Source: Tolypeutes matacus (Eukaryota > Chordata > Mammalia > Cingulata > Chlamyphoridae). Taken from it: 64,000 bases of DNA. Shown in pieces: positions 12,420 to 31,255 of this stretch (positions are counted from its first letter, which is position 1; each line of letters opens with the position of its first letter). The position numbers and the translations under genes were made by a program. Below the pieces are notes generated by a model. That model was not told where the DNA came from, ran no database searches, and saw only the letters and a list, made by a program, of their open reading frames with translations. The stretch spans positions 15,326,282 to 15,390,281 of the forward strand of contig JAKSZT010053764.1 of the NCBI GenBank assembly GCA_026826555.1, given 5' to 3'.

Positions 12420-13555
12420 ACAGCATCCACTTCTGAGAAGATGGCGGTCTAGTAAGACAGGGGAATCTCTTCCCCAGAAAAATACCTAGAGAACAGGCTG
12501 AAATAGCCCTGAAATAGATATTCTAGGGTTTAGGACAGCAGGTGAAGGCCGCACACCACCCAGAGGAGAGAGGGACAAAAGAGAGAAATCGCGACGACAG
12601 AAGTTGGAACAAGCGGCAGCTGCTGCTACTGGCACCCTCCTCCACACTCTTTAGAATTCTTGGGCCTCTGGGCCTGCGACTACAGACAAAGGGGGCTCCA
12701 GGGATCTACCACTCCCGGAAAGGGGAGAGAGAGGGACACAGCCTTAGGCTGACTCAGGTTCTGACCCGCAAATTTGGGCTGCAGAACCCTACGGACCCTT
12801 CCAAACGGCAGTTTACCCTGGGAGCCTAGGAAGGACTCAAGAAATCCGGCCCTCGCAACCTTCCTCTCTTCTAGCCTGGACTAATTGTTGAGGACTCCAT
12901 AGGAGAGGGGAGAGAGAGCCTGGGGCTGACCCTGCTTTTGACTCCCAGGTTTGGTCTGCCCTGTCCCGAGAACCCTTCCAGGCCGGGTGGGGCTGCGCCA
13001 TTGTTTGCCTTGGAACCTGCAACGGGCTAAAGATATACAAACCTCCCAATTTCTTCTGCTACTAACAGGGACTGATTTTTGCGGATTAAGAGGGGAGAGG
13101 AAATATTTCTTAGCTGGGAAAAAGAAGGGGGGTACCAGAGAAGACTGGAGAACTGTCTCAGAAAGTTTAAATTACAAGGCTCTTAGCCCCCAGACAGGAA
13201 GCTCTATCACATTGATCTGGTCTTTGTCACAACAAATACACTCTGACCAGGCATTGAATTGAGAGCTGCCAATGAGCGTCATCTCCTGGCACACAAGGAA
13301 GTGCACATAAGAAAATTAAAACTAAGTAGGAGAGGCTTTTCCTGGCCTCTATAGCCTCCCTGCCCAAGGCCTAGGAAAATGACTCTACAACCAATTACTG
13401 GGTCCAGTGCCCAGTTTTGAGCAACCAGCAGGACAATCCTAACAATCAAGGTTGAGCCAAAAATCAAAGAGCGGTGGTAACTCACAGCCTCCCGCCACTA
13501 AAACCCCATAAAAGAGAAAGAGATAGAGCATCTAAGTAAAATACAAACTAACCAG

Positions 13556-14552
13556 ATGCCTAAACACCAGCAAAAAATTACGAGCCATACTAAGAAAATA
13601 GAAGACATGGCTCAAGAAAAGGAATACAGCAAAGTCCCAGAAGAGATGCAGAATTTGAGAGAACTAATCAGTGAGATGAGCACACATTTCCAAAATCAAA
13701 TTAATGAGGTGAAAGACAGACAATATAGTTAAAGAGATAAATAACATCAAGAAGACATTGAGCGAATGCAAAGAAGAATTTGAAATCCTGAACAGAAAAG
13801 TAACGGAATTCATGGGAATGAAAGACACAATAGGTGAAGTAAAAAACAAATTTGAGGCATACAACAGCAGACTCGAAATGATAGAAGAAAGAATAAGTGA
13901 TACCGAAGACAGAGCAGCTAAAATTGAAGAGAGAAAAGAACAGAGAGAGAAAAGAATGGAAAAAATTGAGCAGGGGCTCAGAGAGTTGAATGACAACACA
14001 AAATGCAACAACATATGTGTCATGGGTTCCAGAAGGGGAAGAGAAAGGAAAAGGGGTAGAAAGAGTATTTGAGGAAATAATAGCTGAAAATTTCCCAACT
14101 CTCACGAAAGAAATGAACTTATATGTCCAAGAAGCACACCGTACCGCAATGAGAATAAATCCAAATAGACCTACGCCAAGACACATACTATTGAGAATGT
14201 CAAATGTAAAAGCTAAAGAGAAAATGTAAAAGCTAAAGAGAAAATTTAGAAGCAAACGATCACGTACAAAGGATGTCCAGTAAGACTTAGTGCAGATTTT
14301 TCTTCAGAAACCATGGAGGCGAGAAGACAGTGGTATGATACAATTAGGAAACTGAAAGAGAAAAACTGCGAGCCCAGAATTCTTTATCCAGCAAAACTGT
14401 CCTTCAAATATGAAGGTGAATATAAAGTATTCACGAACAAACAGAAACCAAGAGAGTTTGAAAAAAAGAATCCACCTCTGCAGGAAATATTAAAGGAAGC
14501 CTTAGAACCTGAAAGAAAAAGACAGGAGAGAGAGGCTTGGAGGAGAGTATAG
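13556..14552 (+). pseudogene. L1 ORF1 remnant
   Basis: The start ATG is at 13556 (MPKHQQKITSHTKKIED). The frame breaks near 13727 and again near 14000 and 14240. The pieces resemble L1 ORF1p: a coiled-coil region (RLEMIEERISDTEDRAAKIE), then the RNA-binding core (VFEEIIAENFP, RTAMRINPNRPTPRHILL), then the C-terminal domain to WRRV and a stop. A short tandem duplication at about 14203-14243 causes one of the breaks. Confidence 0.9.
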
Positions 14553-14633
14553 AAGAAAGAAAAGCAGAAAGGATAACCAAAAGAGTAAAAAGACAGACAA
14601 AAACAAGATGACATATGAAAACCAAAGAATAAA

Positions 14634-17600
14634 ATGGAGGAAATAAATAGTGCATTTACAGTAATATCATTGAATGTGAATGGATTAAATTCCCCAATCA
14701 AAAGGTACAGGCTGATAGAATGGATAAAAAAACATGAGCCATCCATATGCTGCTTGCAAGAAACTCACCTCAGACCCAGGGATACAAACTGGCTGAAAGT
14801 GAAAGGTTGGAAAAAGATACTCCACGTGAATAGTAACCAGAAAAGAGCAGGGGTAGCTATACTAATATCAGACAAAACAGACTTTAAATGTAAAAAAGTG
14901 ATAAGAGATATGGAAGGCCATTATATATTAATAAAAGGGATGATCCTCCAGGAAGATATAACAGTCATAAATATCTACGCACCTAACCAGGGTGCCCCAA
15001 AATATATGAGACAAACTCTGGCAAAACTGAAGGGAGAAACAGATATTTCTACAATAATTGTTGGAGACTTCAACACCCCTCTCACATCATTAGATAGAAC
15101 AACTAGACAGAAGATCAACAAGGAAACCGAGAACTTGAACAATATGATAAACGAGTTAGACCTAACAGACATATACAGAACACTGCATCCAAACTCAGCG
15201 GATTATACATTCTTCTCAAGTGCCCATGGATCTTTCTCCAGGATAGACCACATGTTAGGTCACAATACAGCTCTCAATAAATATAAAAAGATTGAAATTA
15301 TACAAAGAACCTTCTCAGATCATAATGGAATGAAACTAGAAATCAATAACAGACAGGAAAAAAGGAAATTTGCAAATGTGTGGAGACTGAACAACACACT
15401 CCTAAATATTCAGTGGGTCAAAGAAGAAATTGCAAGTGAAATCAGTAAATATATTGAGACAAATGAAAGTGAGAACACAACATATCAAAACTTATGGGAT
15501 ACAGCAAAGGCAGTCTTGAGAGGGAAATTTATAGCCCTAAATGCCTATATTAAGAAACAAGAAAGAGCTAAACTCAAAGATTTAACTGAACAACTTGAGA
15601 AACTAGAGAAAGAACAGCAAACCAATCCCAAAGCAAAAAGAAGGAAAGAAATAATAAAGATTAGAGCGGAAATAAATGAAAATGAGAACAAAAAAGCAAT
15701 AGAGAAAATCAACAAAACCAAAAGCTGGTTCTTTGAGAAGATCAATAAAATTGACAAACCCCTTGCTAGACTAACAAAGAAAAAAAGAGAGAAGATGCAA
15801 ATAAATACAATCAGAAATGAAAGGGGGGAAATTACAAATGATCTCATAGAAATAAAAAGAATCATAAGAGGATATTATGAGAAACTATATGCCAACAAAC
15901 TAGACAACCTAGATGAAATGGACAAATTTCTAGAAACATATAACCAACCTACATTGACACAACAAGAAATACAAGAACTTAATAAACCAATCACAATTAA
16001 GGAGATTGAATCTGTCATCAAAAATCTCCCAGCAAAGAAAAGTCCAGGACCAGATGGCTTCACAGGTGAATTCTACCAAGCATTTCTAAAAGAATTAACA
16101 CCAATCCTGTTTAAACTCTCCCAAAATATTAAAGAGTACGGAAAATTACCCAATACATTTTATGAAGCCAACATCACCCTAATACCAAAGCCAGATAAAG
16201 ATTCCACAAGAAAAGAATATTACAGACCAATCTCTGTAATGAACATTAGATGCAAAAATTCTCAACAAAATACCTGCAAATTGAATCCAACAGCATATCA
16301 AAAGACTTATACATCATGACTGTGGCAGTTTGATGTAATTATGAATTCCAAAAATATAATTGAATCATGCTTGTAAACTGATCTGTTAATCTGGGCATGA
16401 TTAGGTTAGGATTAGGGTGTTGAGCCCCACCCCTTGGTGGTGGGGAATCGAATATGAAAGGCAAGGCCAAGGACAGTTGAAGCAGTCTTTTGAGAAGCAG
16501 TTTTGATGTTGGAAAGAAGGCTCCAGGAGAAGAGAAGCAAGCCGTTCGCCTGATCGTCTATAGCTGACCTTGTGGAGGAAACAGGAGCTAAGCCCGGAGA
16601 GAAACGCAGCCCCGGGAAGAGAGGAACCCCAGAAGCCTGAACCCTGGCAAACGCCGGCAGCTGTCTTGCTCTAACACGTGGCAATGGACTGTGGTGAGAG
16701 AAGAAACTTAACGCTTTATGGCCTGGTATCTGTGAATTTCTACCCCAAATAAATACCCTTTATAAAGACCAACCCATTTTTGGTATTTCACATTAGCACC
16801 CCTTTGGCTGACTAATACAACAACCAAGTGGGATTTATTCCTGGTATGCAAGGCTGGTTAAACAGAAGAAAATCAATCAATGTAATATACCACATTAACA
16901 AATTGAAGGAAAAAAACTACATGATCTACTCAATATTTGCAGAAAAGGCATTCGATAAAATCCAACATCCTTTTTTGATAAAAATGCTCCAAAAGATAGG
17001 AATAAAAGGCAAATTCCTCAATATGATAAAAGGCATATATGAAAAACCCACAGCCAACATCATACTCAATGGGGAAAGGCTGAAAGCTTTCCCTCTAAGA
17101 TTGGGAACAAGACAAGGATGCCCACTGTCACCATTGTTATTTAACATTGTACTAGAAGTTCTAGCTAGGGCAATTAGACAAGACAAAAAAATTAAAGGCG
17201 TCCAAATAGGAAAAGAGGAAGTAAAACTCTCACTGTTTGCGGATGACATGATCCTGTACTTAGAAAATCCTGAAGTATCCACAACAAAGCTACTTGAACT
17301 AATAAATGAGTTCAGCATAGTGGCAGGATACAAGATCAACACGCAAAAATCAGTAATGTTTTTGTACACTAGTACTGAATAACCTGAGGAGGAAATCAGG
17401 AGGAAAATTCCACTTTCAATAGCAACAAAAAGACTCAAATACCTAGGAGCTAATTTAACCAAAGAAGTACAGGACATATATGCAGAAAACTACAAAACAA
17501 TGCTAAAAGAAATTTAAAAAGACCTAACCAAATGGAAAGATATTGTGTGTTCATGGATTGGAAGAATAAATATCGTGAAGATGTCAATCTTGCTCAAACT

Positions 17601-18946
17601 GATTTATAGATTCAATGCAATACCAATCAAAATCCCAACAGCTTACTTTACGGAATTAGAGAAGGCAATTACCAAATTCATCTGGAAGGGTAAGTGCACC
17701 TGAATAGCCAAAAGCATTCTAAAAAAGAAGAGCAATGTGGGAGGAATTTCACTGTCTGACCGTGAAACATATTACAAAGCTACAGTGGTCAAAACAGCAG
17801 GGTACTGCCATAAAGATAGACACATCGATCAGTGGAATAGAATTGAGAACCCAGAAATATACCCTACCTCTACAGTAGGTTTTTGACAAACCTACCAAGC
17901 CCACGCTAATGGGAAAAAACAGTCTCTTCAACAAATGGTATTGGGAGAATTGGATATCTATAACCAAAAAATGAAAGAGGACCCTTATCTCACCCCCTAT
18001 ACAAGAATCAACTCAAAATGGATCAAAGATCTAAATTTAAAAGCCAGGACCTTAAAACTACTAGAAGAAAATGTAGGAAAACATCTTTAAGACCTTGTAG
18101 TAGATGGTGGTTTCTTGGACCTTGCACCCAAAGCATGTGCAACAAAAGGAAAAATAGATAAATGGGACCTTCTCAAAATTAAACACTTTTGCACCTTACA
18201 GGACTTTGTCAGAAGGGTGAAAAGGCAGCCAACTCGATGGGAAAAAAATATTTGGAAATCACATATCTGATAAGGGTTTAATATCCAGGATATATAAAGA
18301 GATGTTACAACTCAACAATAAAAAGACAAATGACCCAATTAAAAAATGGGCAATAGACTTGAATAGACATTTCTCCAAAGAAGAAATACAAATGCAAAAA
18401 AACACATGAAGAAATGCTCATCAACATCACTCATGATTAGGGAAGTGAAAATCAAAACTACAATGCGATATCATTTCACACCTATCAGAATGGCCAGTAT
18501 TAAAAAGACAGAGAACTACAAGTGTTGGATAGGATGTGGAGAGATAGGAACACTTATTCACTGATGGTGGGAATACAGAATGGTACAGCCACTATGGAGG
18601 ACTGTTTGGCAGTTCCTAAAGAAGTTGAATATAGACTTGCCTTGCAATACCACTACTGGGTATATACCCAGAAGAACTGAGAGCAGTGACACGAACAGAC
18701 ATCTGCACACCGATGTTCATAGCAACATTATTCACCATTGCCAAAAGCTGGAAACAACCCAGGTGTCCATCAACAGAAGAATGAATAAACAAACTGTGGT
18801 CTATTCACACGATGGAATATTATGCAGCTGTAAGAAGAAACGAAGTCATAAAGCATATGGCAACATGGATGAACCTGGAGGACATTATGTTGAGTGAAGC
18901 AAGCCAGACACAAAAGGACAAATACTGTATGAATGCGTTACTATGA
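14634..18946 (+). pseudogene. L1 ORF2 remnant (endonuclease and reverse transcriptase)
   Basis: The first 561-codon stretch (14634-16319) begins [20 protein letters not shown]. It holds the apurinic endonuclease domain with QETHL, GDFNTPL and SDHNGMKL motifs, then the start of the reverse transcriptase ([14 protein letters not shown]). A frameshift near 16247 and the LTR at 16321 interrupt it. The RT resumes at about 16825 with [21 protein letters not shown] and the catalytic FADD motif near 17239. Further stops follow near 17382, 17515, 17701, 17884 and 18089. The C-terminal part ends near 18946. Confidence 0.93.
16321..16819 (+). mobile_element. Solo LTR inserted in the L1 (ERVL/MaLR-like)
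   Basis: The 499-base insert begins TGTGGCAGTTTGA and ends CTAATACA (TG...CA). It has AATAAA near the 3' end (aaataaataccc), and it exactly splits the L1 RT sequence. The flanking 5-mers are atgac and acaac, only partly matching, so the target duplication has decayed or is ambiguous. No internal retroviral genes are present, so it is a solo LTR. The family assignment rests on the ends and layout. Confidence 0.8.
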
Positions 18947-19304
18947 ACCAAATACATTGTATAACACATTGTTTGATCAAAAAAAAAAAAAAAAAAAATC
19001 AATATGTATCCATTAAAAAAAAATCAATAATTGCCAACAAAACAAAACAATACAAAACAAAAAACAAAACAGCATCCATCTACATGGAAATAAATGCTCC
19101 AAAAGCTGGACTAGTTTTGGATTAACCAAAGAATCCATTCTGGGTTCTTTTACTTCATGTCCCTCACAACACCACAGTTTTAAAGTGAAGAAACATTAAC
19201 ATTTTAACAGAGAATTAAGGCTCCCTAAACCCACATGGAACACCAAAAATGTCTAACGGCAGCATATAAGTGAATCTTTTTTAAATAGAATTTTATTTAT
19301 CTTA

Positions 19305-19381
19305 TATAGTTTTAGGAGGTACTGGGGATTGAATCCAGAACCTCGTGCCTGGGCTCGAGCCGCTGGGCTACATCTGCTCCC
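19305..19381 (-). mobile_element. tRNA-Ala-type SINE, monomer
   Basis: Complementary module from ttttaggaggtactggggat to gggctacatctgctcccc. The target duplication is not obvious. Confidence 0.85.
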
Positions 19382-19424
19382 CTAGCGAATCATTGACAAA
19401 ACCTTTTTCTTTCTCTATTCCTAT

Positions 19425-19893
19425 ATCAGAATTGCTTTATTAACAAATTATCACAAATTTAGTGGCTTAAAACAACACAACTTTATTTATTTATTTTTAA
19501 CAGTTTTGGAAGCCAAAAGTCTGAAATCAGTTTCACTGGGCTAAAAGTAGAGGTGGCAGCAGATCTGGTTCCTTCTAGAGGCTCCAGGGGCGAATATATT
19601 TCCTTGCAGCTTCTGGAGGATGCCTGCATTCCTTGGTTCATGTCTTCTTCCTCCCATCACTCCAACCTCTTGCTTTATTATCACATCTCCTACTTTCTCT
19701 GTAGTCAAGTCTCCCTTTGCCTCTCTCTTACAAGGTCGTTTAATCATGGCATTTAGGGTCCACCTGGGTAATCCAGGATAATCTTCCCATCTCAACATCC
19801 TTACTTTAATCATATCTGCCAAGTCCCTTTTGTAATATAAGGTAACATTCACAGGTTCCAGGGATTGGGCAATTCATCATACAGCCCACCACA
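19425..19893 (-). mobile_element. Ancient MaLR-like LTR fragment
   Basis: Motifs such as acaaatttagtggcttaaaacaac (read in two parts), ccacctgggtaatccagg and cacaggttccagggattggg are familiar from old mammalian LTR repeats. The element reads in minus orientation and ends near cagcccaccaca. Family assignment is from memory. Confidence 0.55.
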
Positions 19894-19906
19894 GGATTTT
19901 AAAAAA

Positions 19907-20308
19907 TCTTTTTTTTTTTTTTTTTTTTTAAAGATGTATTTTATTTATTTATCTCTGCCCCCTTGTGTTTGTGCTCGCTATCTGCTCTCTGTGCCCATTT
20001 GTTGCGTGCTCTCTGCGTCTGCCCGTCTTCTCTTTAGGAGGCACCAGGAACTGAACCTGGGACCTTCTATGTGGGAGAGAGGTGCTCATTTGCTTGAACC
20101 ACCTCAGCTCCCTGGTTTGTTGTGTCTCTCATTGTCTTTGCTCTTTGTGTCTCTTTTGTTGCATCATCTTATTGTATCAGTTCGCCGTGCCTGCCCATCA
20201 CGCCAGCTCGCTGTCTTGCTTATCTTCTCTAGGAAGCACCTGGAACCAAACCCGTGACCTCCCATGTGGTAGAGAGGAGCTCAATCGCTTGAGCCACATC
20301 TGCTTCCC
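19907..20308 (-). mobile_element. Composite SINE: two modules and two long bodies
   Basis: Reading + to the right: a T-run, a body rich in ctctgtg text, module one (aggaggcaccaggaactgaa...cctcagctccc), a second body, and module two (gaagcacctggaaccaaacc...ccacatctgcttccc). The same architecture recurs at 49505-49855. Confidence 0.88.
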
Positions 20309-22026
<1,718 letters not shown>

Positions 22027-23288
22027 TGAATGGGTTTGGGGGAAATAGCATAAAATCAGAAACCCTAACAGTCTTTATAAGAGTAAAAAAAAAAGAAAAA
22101 GCAATAGTCACATTTTTGGTCCCAAATAAAGGTGACCATACTTGACCTTACCCCTTCTTTCACCAATGGAGAGATCTTTAAAACGAAATCCCATCCTCTG
22201 ACTTTTGCATGTGTAAGAAAAGGAGTGAATTTGTCCTGTTGGCAATGAAGGGCACTCCTTGCAGGTGCTGCCTGACTCTTTCTGCCCGGCCTGTTCTCTC
22301 CTTCCTCTCCTTCCTCCATCAACAATCCAACTGGCATTCACCCTTATATTCCATCTCTGTGTTGGGAATTCACCCACAAATGTAGATTTTGCAAATGTGT
22401 GTGACTGCCCCAGCCATTGCTGCCCTCCTTCCTCAAGCACCAACCCCCACTCCAACCTCCCAAACTCCAGGAAGAGGTTGCTTAGCAACCATATCTGTTT
22501 TCCATGGTGGACAGGAGGCTGCATCTTAAGAGGGAAGGAAATCAGTTGAACAGCCATGCAGTTTTTTCAGGGTTATTAGGCCTGGGCCTGAGGACACAAT
22601 GCTGCTCATCTTTTCTCCCATCCACTCCCATCCTTCCCTCACCCCACAGTCTTTTCTGACAAATACTCTGGGCCAGTAGTTGTAATTATTGTCTCTCCAA
22701 TATAGGATACAACTGTTTGTTTGTTTGTTTGTTTTTCATTTCCACATGGGCCTTCTCTGACTTGCTGGCCAAAAAAAACCAGAAACGTGCCTTTTACATA
22801 TGTTTGCCTTCTGTCAAAAGGAAAAATGAGGGAGATTTTATCATCAGGCCTTGTGGGAATTCTAATTTCAGAGAAAAACAGGAGGGAAAGGTACGAAGGT
22901 AGGGCAAGAGGTCCAGAGAGGGCTTAACTATGAGTATGGGCATGTCTAGAACCACGGAGGTCAGAAATAATTATTGAGATGATTTGAACCAAAGAAAAAC
23001 CAACAGTCTTAGACAGTTGGGCTAAAATATCCAAAAATCTTCTGAATGGTCAGAAAATCTCCAGTCTTTTTGGAGACCTAACCTAAAGGAATCTTGTTAT
23101 TTCTTTGGAGTGATTATGAAGGGACTAATCTCTGTGGATCTTTTATTGCTGTTGTATTTCGAGTCAGTTTCAGGAATGAAAAGGCCAAGCCTTCCTCTTT
23201 CTTAATTTTTTAAAATAAAAAGTAAGGATTTAGCTAAGAGAGAATCGTTTCCTCCCTGTGTCTCCCTCTGCCATTTTCTATCCCATAG

Positions 23289-23471
<183 letters not shown>

Positions 23472-24339
23472 TAGTCCCCACTGAGAAATAGTTAAGTCAA
23501 AGAAAATTTTTCCCCTCTGTCTTCTTGACAGTCGTCTTAAAATATTGATGCTGAATTCAGAACTGAGGCTGACTTTGTTTATGCTAGCTTCAAGCAAAGG
23601 CACCCCAGTGTCCCTGAGATTCTAGAGGTGATGGAGAATGCTGGGGAGGAGGTTTAAAAGCTTGTAGGGAAGCAGGGAGTGAGCTGAGTTTCCTTAGAGA
23701 GGCTTGTAAGGCTGTCTGACTCTTCTTGAGGAAATTCAGACATAAGTTTGACGATGGTCGATGTCTGGGTGCTGGCTTCAGCTTCATCAGCTGGAAAATA
23801 GTCCCTGAGGAGACAATCATGACTATGTGGTAGGTCTTGCTGAAATATCTGCAGGGTCCCTTGAAAGGAGGGCCACTCTCTGAGAGTCTTCTCGATTTCT
23901 TGGAGTTTATTTTGTTTTTACCATTTCAGACTCGTTTTTCATTTCTTTGCTTTTCTCTGATTCCTTTCATAAGCTTCATCCTAAGATTGTCTCTTGCTTC
24001 AATAGCATAAATGAATTCTTTACCTTTGGCCACATTCAAAATTAGCCTTAGTGACAAAGTGGCAGCAATGCCAGTGGAATGGGATCATTTCTGGAAGACT
24101 ACCAGCCTCACTCCCCCTCCCTCTGTTACACCTCACCTTTGGCAGTCCTCCAGTCTCTTTCCTCTATGGACCCTGCAGGGCCATTTGTTAGGGCACATAA
24201 TCCCCTGAAGCTGAACGTTCAGGGGAAGGTAGAACTGCTGGGGCAAAATTCAATAGCAGGGAGGCACTTCCTTATATTACGGGCACTTCCCTCCACCTTG
24301 GGGTGGATAATTAGGAATGGACTGTAATTCAAATACTTA

Positions 24340-24830
24340 TTTTTTAGGCTTTCCATCTTTTAAAAAAGTTTTGTTGTAGTAAAATATATATAACATCGGG
24401 GAGCAGATATGGCTCAAGCAATTGAGCGCCTGCTTCCCACATGGGAGGTCCTGGGTTCGATTTCTAGTGCCTCCTAAAAACAAAAGCAAACAGCAAGCAA
24501 ACAAATGAAGCAACCAACTCGGGAACTGATGTGGTTCAGTGGTTGAGCACTGCCTTCCCACATACGAGGTCCCGGGTTCAATCCCTGTCCCCGGTACCTG
24601 GATGGGGGGTTGGGGTGGGGAATATATATATATATTTAAAAAACATGAAATTTGCCATTTCAGCCATTTTAAGTGTAGAATTTGGTGGCATTAATTACAT
24701 TCACAATGTTGTATAACCATCACCACTGTTTCCAAAACTCTTTCATCACCCCAAATAGAAACTGTACCCATTAAGCAGTAACTCTCCATTCCCCCCATAA
24801 ACTTATATTTTTAAATCTAAGTTGGGCTTT
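24340..24830 (+). mobile_element. Old L1 3'-end fragment interrupted by SINE dimer
   Basis: The flanks agtaaaatatatataacat and catgaaatttgccatttc...tacattcacaatgttgtata are a common mammalian L1 3'-region text. The SINE at 24396-24625 separates the two halves. Confidence 0.65.
24396..24625 (+). mobile_element. Dimeric tRNA-Ala-type SINE
   Basis: Module one starts ggggagcagatatggctcaa and module two starts cgggaactgatgtggttcag, with an A-rich linker of about 45 bases. Both keep gggttc.at B-box text. A (TA)n run follows. Confidence 0.88.
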
Positions 24831-24999
24831 ACAGTCAGTTGCCATTTTCATAGAAATCACAAGCCTCTTTGTCTATGGGATGCCAGATTTTGACTGCAGA
24901 AGTTGGCCAGTATGGAGGCACTGCAGACAGCATGATTTTCTCTTGACAGTGCCCTTTGCAGCTTTTGACTTTCCTTTTGGCTCTTTCCCTTTGCGGTAG

Positions 25000-25113
<114 letters not shown>

Positions 25114-26182
25114 TGAGTTCTGGGCCTCTGGTTTCAGAATGGTTCTGGAGACTGAAAATGAAAGCATGGCTCCCAAGAGTGCTATTCTTCCCTCAAGGTC
25201 TTCCGTCTGTCAAGGACACTATAATATATAGAGTGCCTGCAGGCTCCTGGGAGGAGGCCGGGTAGACAGCAGTGAAAGGAGTGCTTTTAGGGGATGTCCA
25301 AAGACAAGTACAAATTTTGATTTTCATAGCCACAGTGCTTGGCCACACTGAGCTCCTAGTTTTGAAGAGACTGAGCCATTTAATAACAGAGTAATGGACA
25401 GGGAGCTTTTATTTGATCATTATGGATCAGAGCTGGACTGTTAGCACCTGGAAGTTCTTCTCTTACCTTAGGTTTCCAAGCAGCTTTTCTTTCTTTCTTT
25501 TTTTTTTTCAATCAGCTGAATTGGGTTTGAGGTGCTGTACACTTTGTAACCTGAATTCATATTACATCTGAGATAAGAAGGAAACAAGACTTATGAGGAA
25601 TAATTAGATAACATCAGAATAAGACTACAGGAATGTGTCATAACTGTCAGTACCCTAGTACCCTTTTACACTGTGAAATCAAATCATCTTGTGAGAATTG
25701 AGAATGGTGGTGAGAGCAGCCATCTCTGAGTTTCTTCAGTCCTCCAAAAATGTGCCAAAGGGGGCAGCCTTCAGGGCTTCTGGCAGCTTGGCCCCCTCAC
25801 TTTTTCTGCATTCTTTCTGATTATTCTTATTAATTATTATTATTTATAGTAAATGGGCAAGCCCCACTGCCTCAGCTCTGGGGGAGGTAGGGTGAGTGAT
25901 GCTCGCATGCTGGCTTCAGACATGCAGCCCTGAAGGGCTTCTTCTCAGGAGCACCCCTTCTATGCCCCTTGACACCTTGGGGAAATTTGTGGAAGAAGGG
26001 GGCTGGGAGGAGGGAAGGAATGGCCACTTCCTGTCATCTGCCTCTTAGCAGCTGTCAGGTCCTTTCAGTGGTCAGAGTTCCCTTGCTGAGAACAGAACTT
26101 CCTGACAGGGCCTGGAAGTTGCCTGATTGGTTGGACTGGATCTTTTTACATCTCATGAATTTATACTTTAAAAAATATATAG

Positions 26183-26324
26183 GAAGAAGCATCTTGCCCC
26201 CTTTCTGCCCAATCATCCCATCACTTTGGTAAAGCAGAGTGAGGACGCCTGGCCTTTGGGTACTATCAGTGCGGCCCCGTGGGGCTCCAGCTCCATCCTG
26301 CCCATTTCATGGGCTTACATTAAG
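26183..26324 (+). CDS. GLDC: GLDC exon 20
   Basis: The first base completes the valine codon of exon 19. Then 47 codons read [40 protein letters not shown] and ISWAYIK before donor gtgagg. The 3' half ([19 protein letters not shown]) is invariant in the family as I recall it. The 5' half ([16 protein letters not shown]) is more diverged. The acceptor is unusual: the 20 bases before the AG are purine- and A/T-rich (tttaaaaaatatatag), with no pyrimidine tract. Confidence 0.95.
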
Positions 26325-30829
<4,505 letters not shown>

Positions 30830-31255
30830 TTAGCTTAAATATTTGTTTTGTCTGATTTTATAAGTAATGTATAAATGCTTGACACAGAAATTTTGGGAAA
30901 TAAAAAAATAGAAAATTTAAATGACCCGTGGTTCCAACACTCAGCTATAACCACCACTAATATTTTGTTGTTTCTACCTATTCTACTTTTATATGATTGA
31001 GATAATATTACACAGTTTATCCTATTTTTAAACTTTATCTTATATTGTGAACATTTTCCCATGTCATTACATAATCTACATTTCCCCATGTCATTACATA
31101 TTCTTTGAAAGTGCTACATCGATTCCATTGTATGGAGGCATTATGATTTAACCAAATTCATAGCTGTGAAATTTTTTTTTTTTTTTCAGATGTCACATTT
31201 GTAACAATGCTGCAATGAACATCCTTGCTTATATATATATATATATATATATTTA
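30830..31255 (+). mobile_element. LINE-derived 3' fragment with (TA)n
   Basis: The stretch contains gtaacaatgctgcaatgaac and related old LINE text, ending in an AT dinucleotide run at 31230-31252. A short internal tandem repeat (period 27) is present at about 31055-31100. Family not assigned. Confidence 0.5.
31230..31252. repeat. (TA)n microsatellite
   Basis: About 11 AT units at the end of a LINE fragment in GLDC intron 21. Confidence 0.95.

Larger units (their letters stand above)
12430..19068 (+). mobile_element. Nearly full-length LINE-1, defective, interrupted by a solo LTR
   Basis: The 5' end starts cttctgagaagatggcgg, a typical L1 5'UTR head. ORF1 remnants occupy 13556-14552 and ORF2 remnants 14634-18946. 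A poly(A)-rich complex tail follows. The sequence acagcatcca occurs at 12420-12429 and again at 19069-19078, so a target-site duplication is visible. About 6.6 kb includes a 499-base LTR inserted at 16321. The element is in sense orientation within GLDC intron 16. Several frameshifts and stop codons show that it is no longer competent. Confidence 0.92.

Noticed and set aside
13664..14255. Minus-strand frames of 144 and 184 codons rich in Phe/Leu/Ser, membrane-protein-like
   Set aside because: They are antisense shadows of the A-rich L1 ORF1.
14634..16319. 561-codon open frame, the longest in the window
   Set aside because: It is the endonuclease and first RT part of a defective L1 ORF2, not a host gene.
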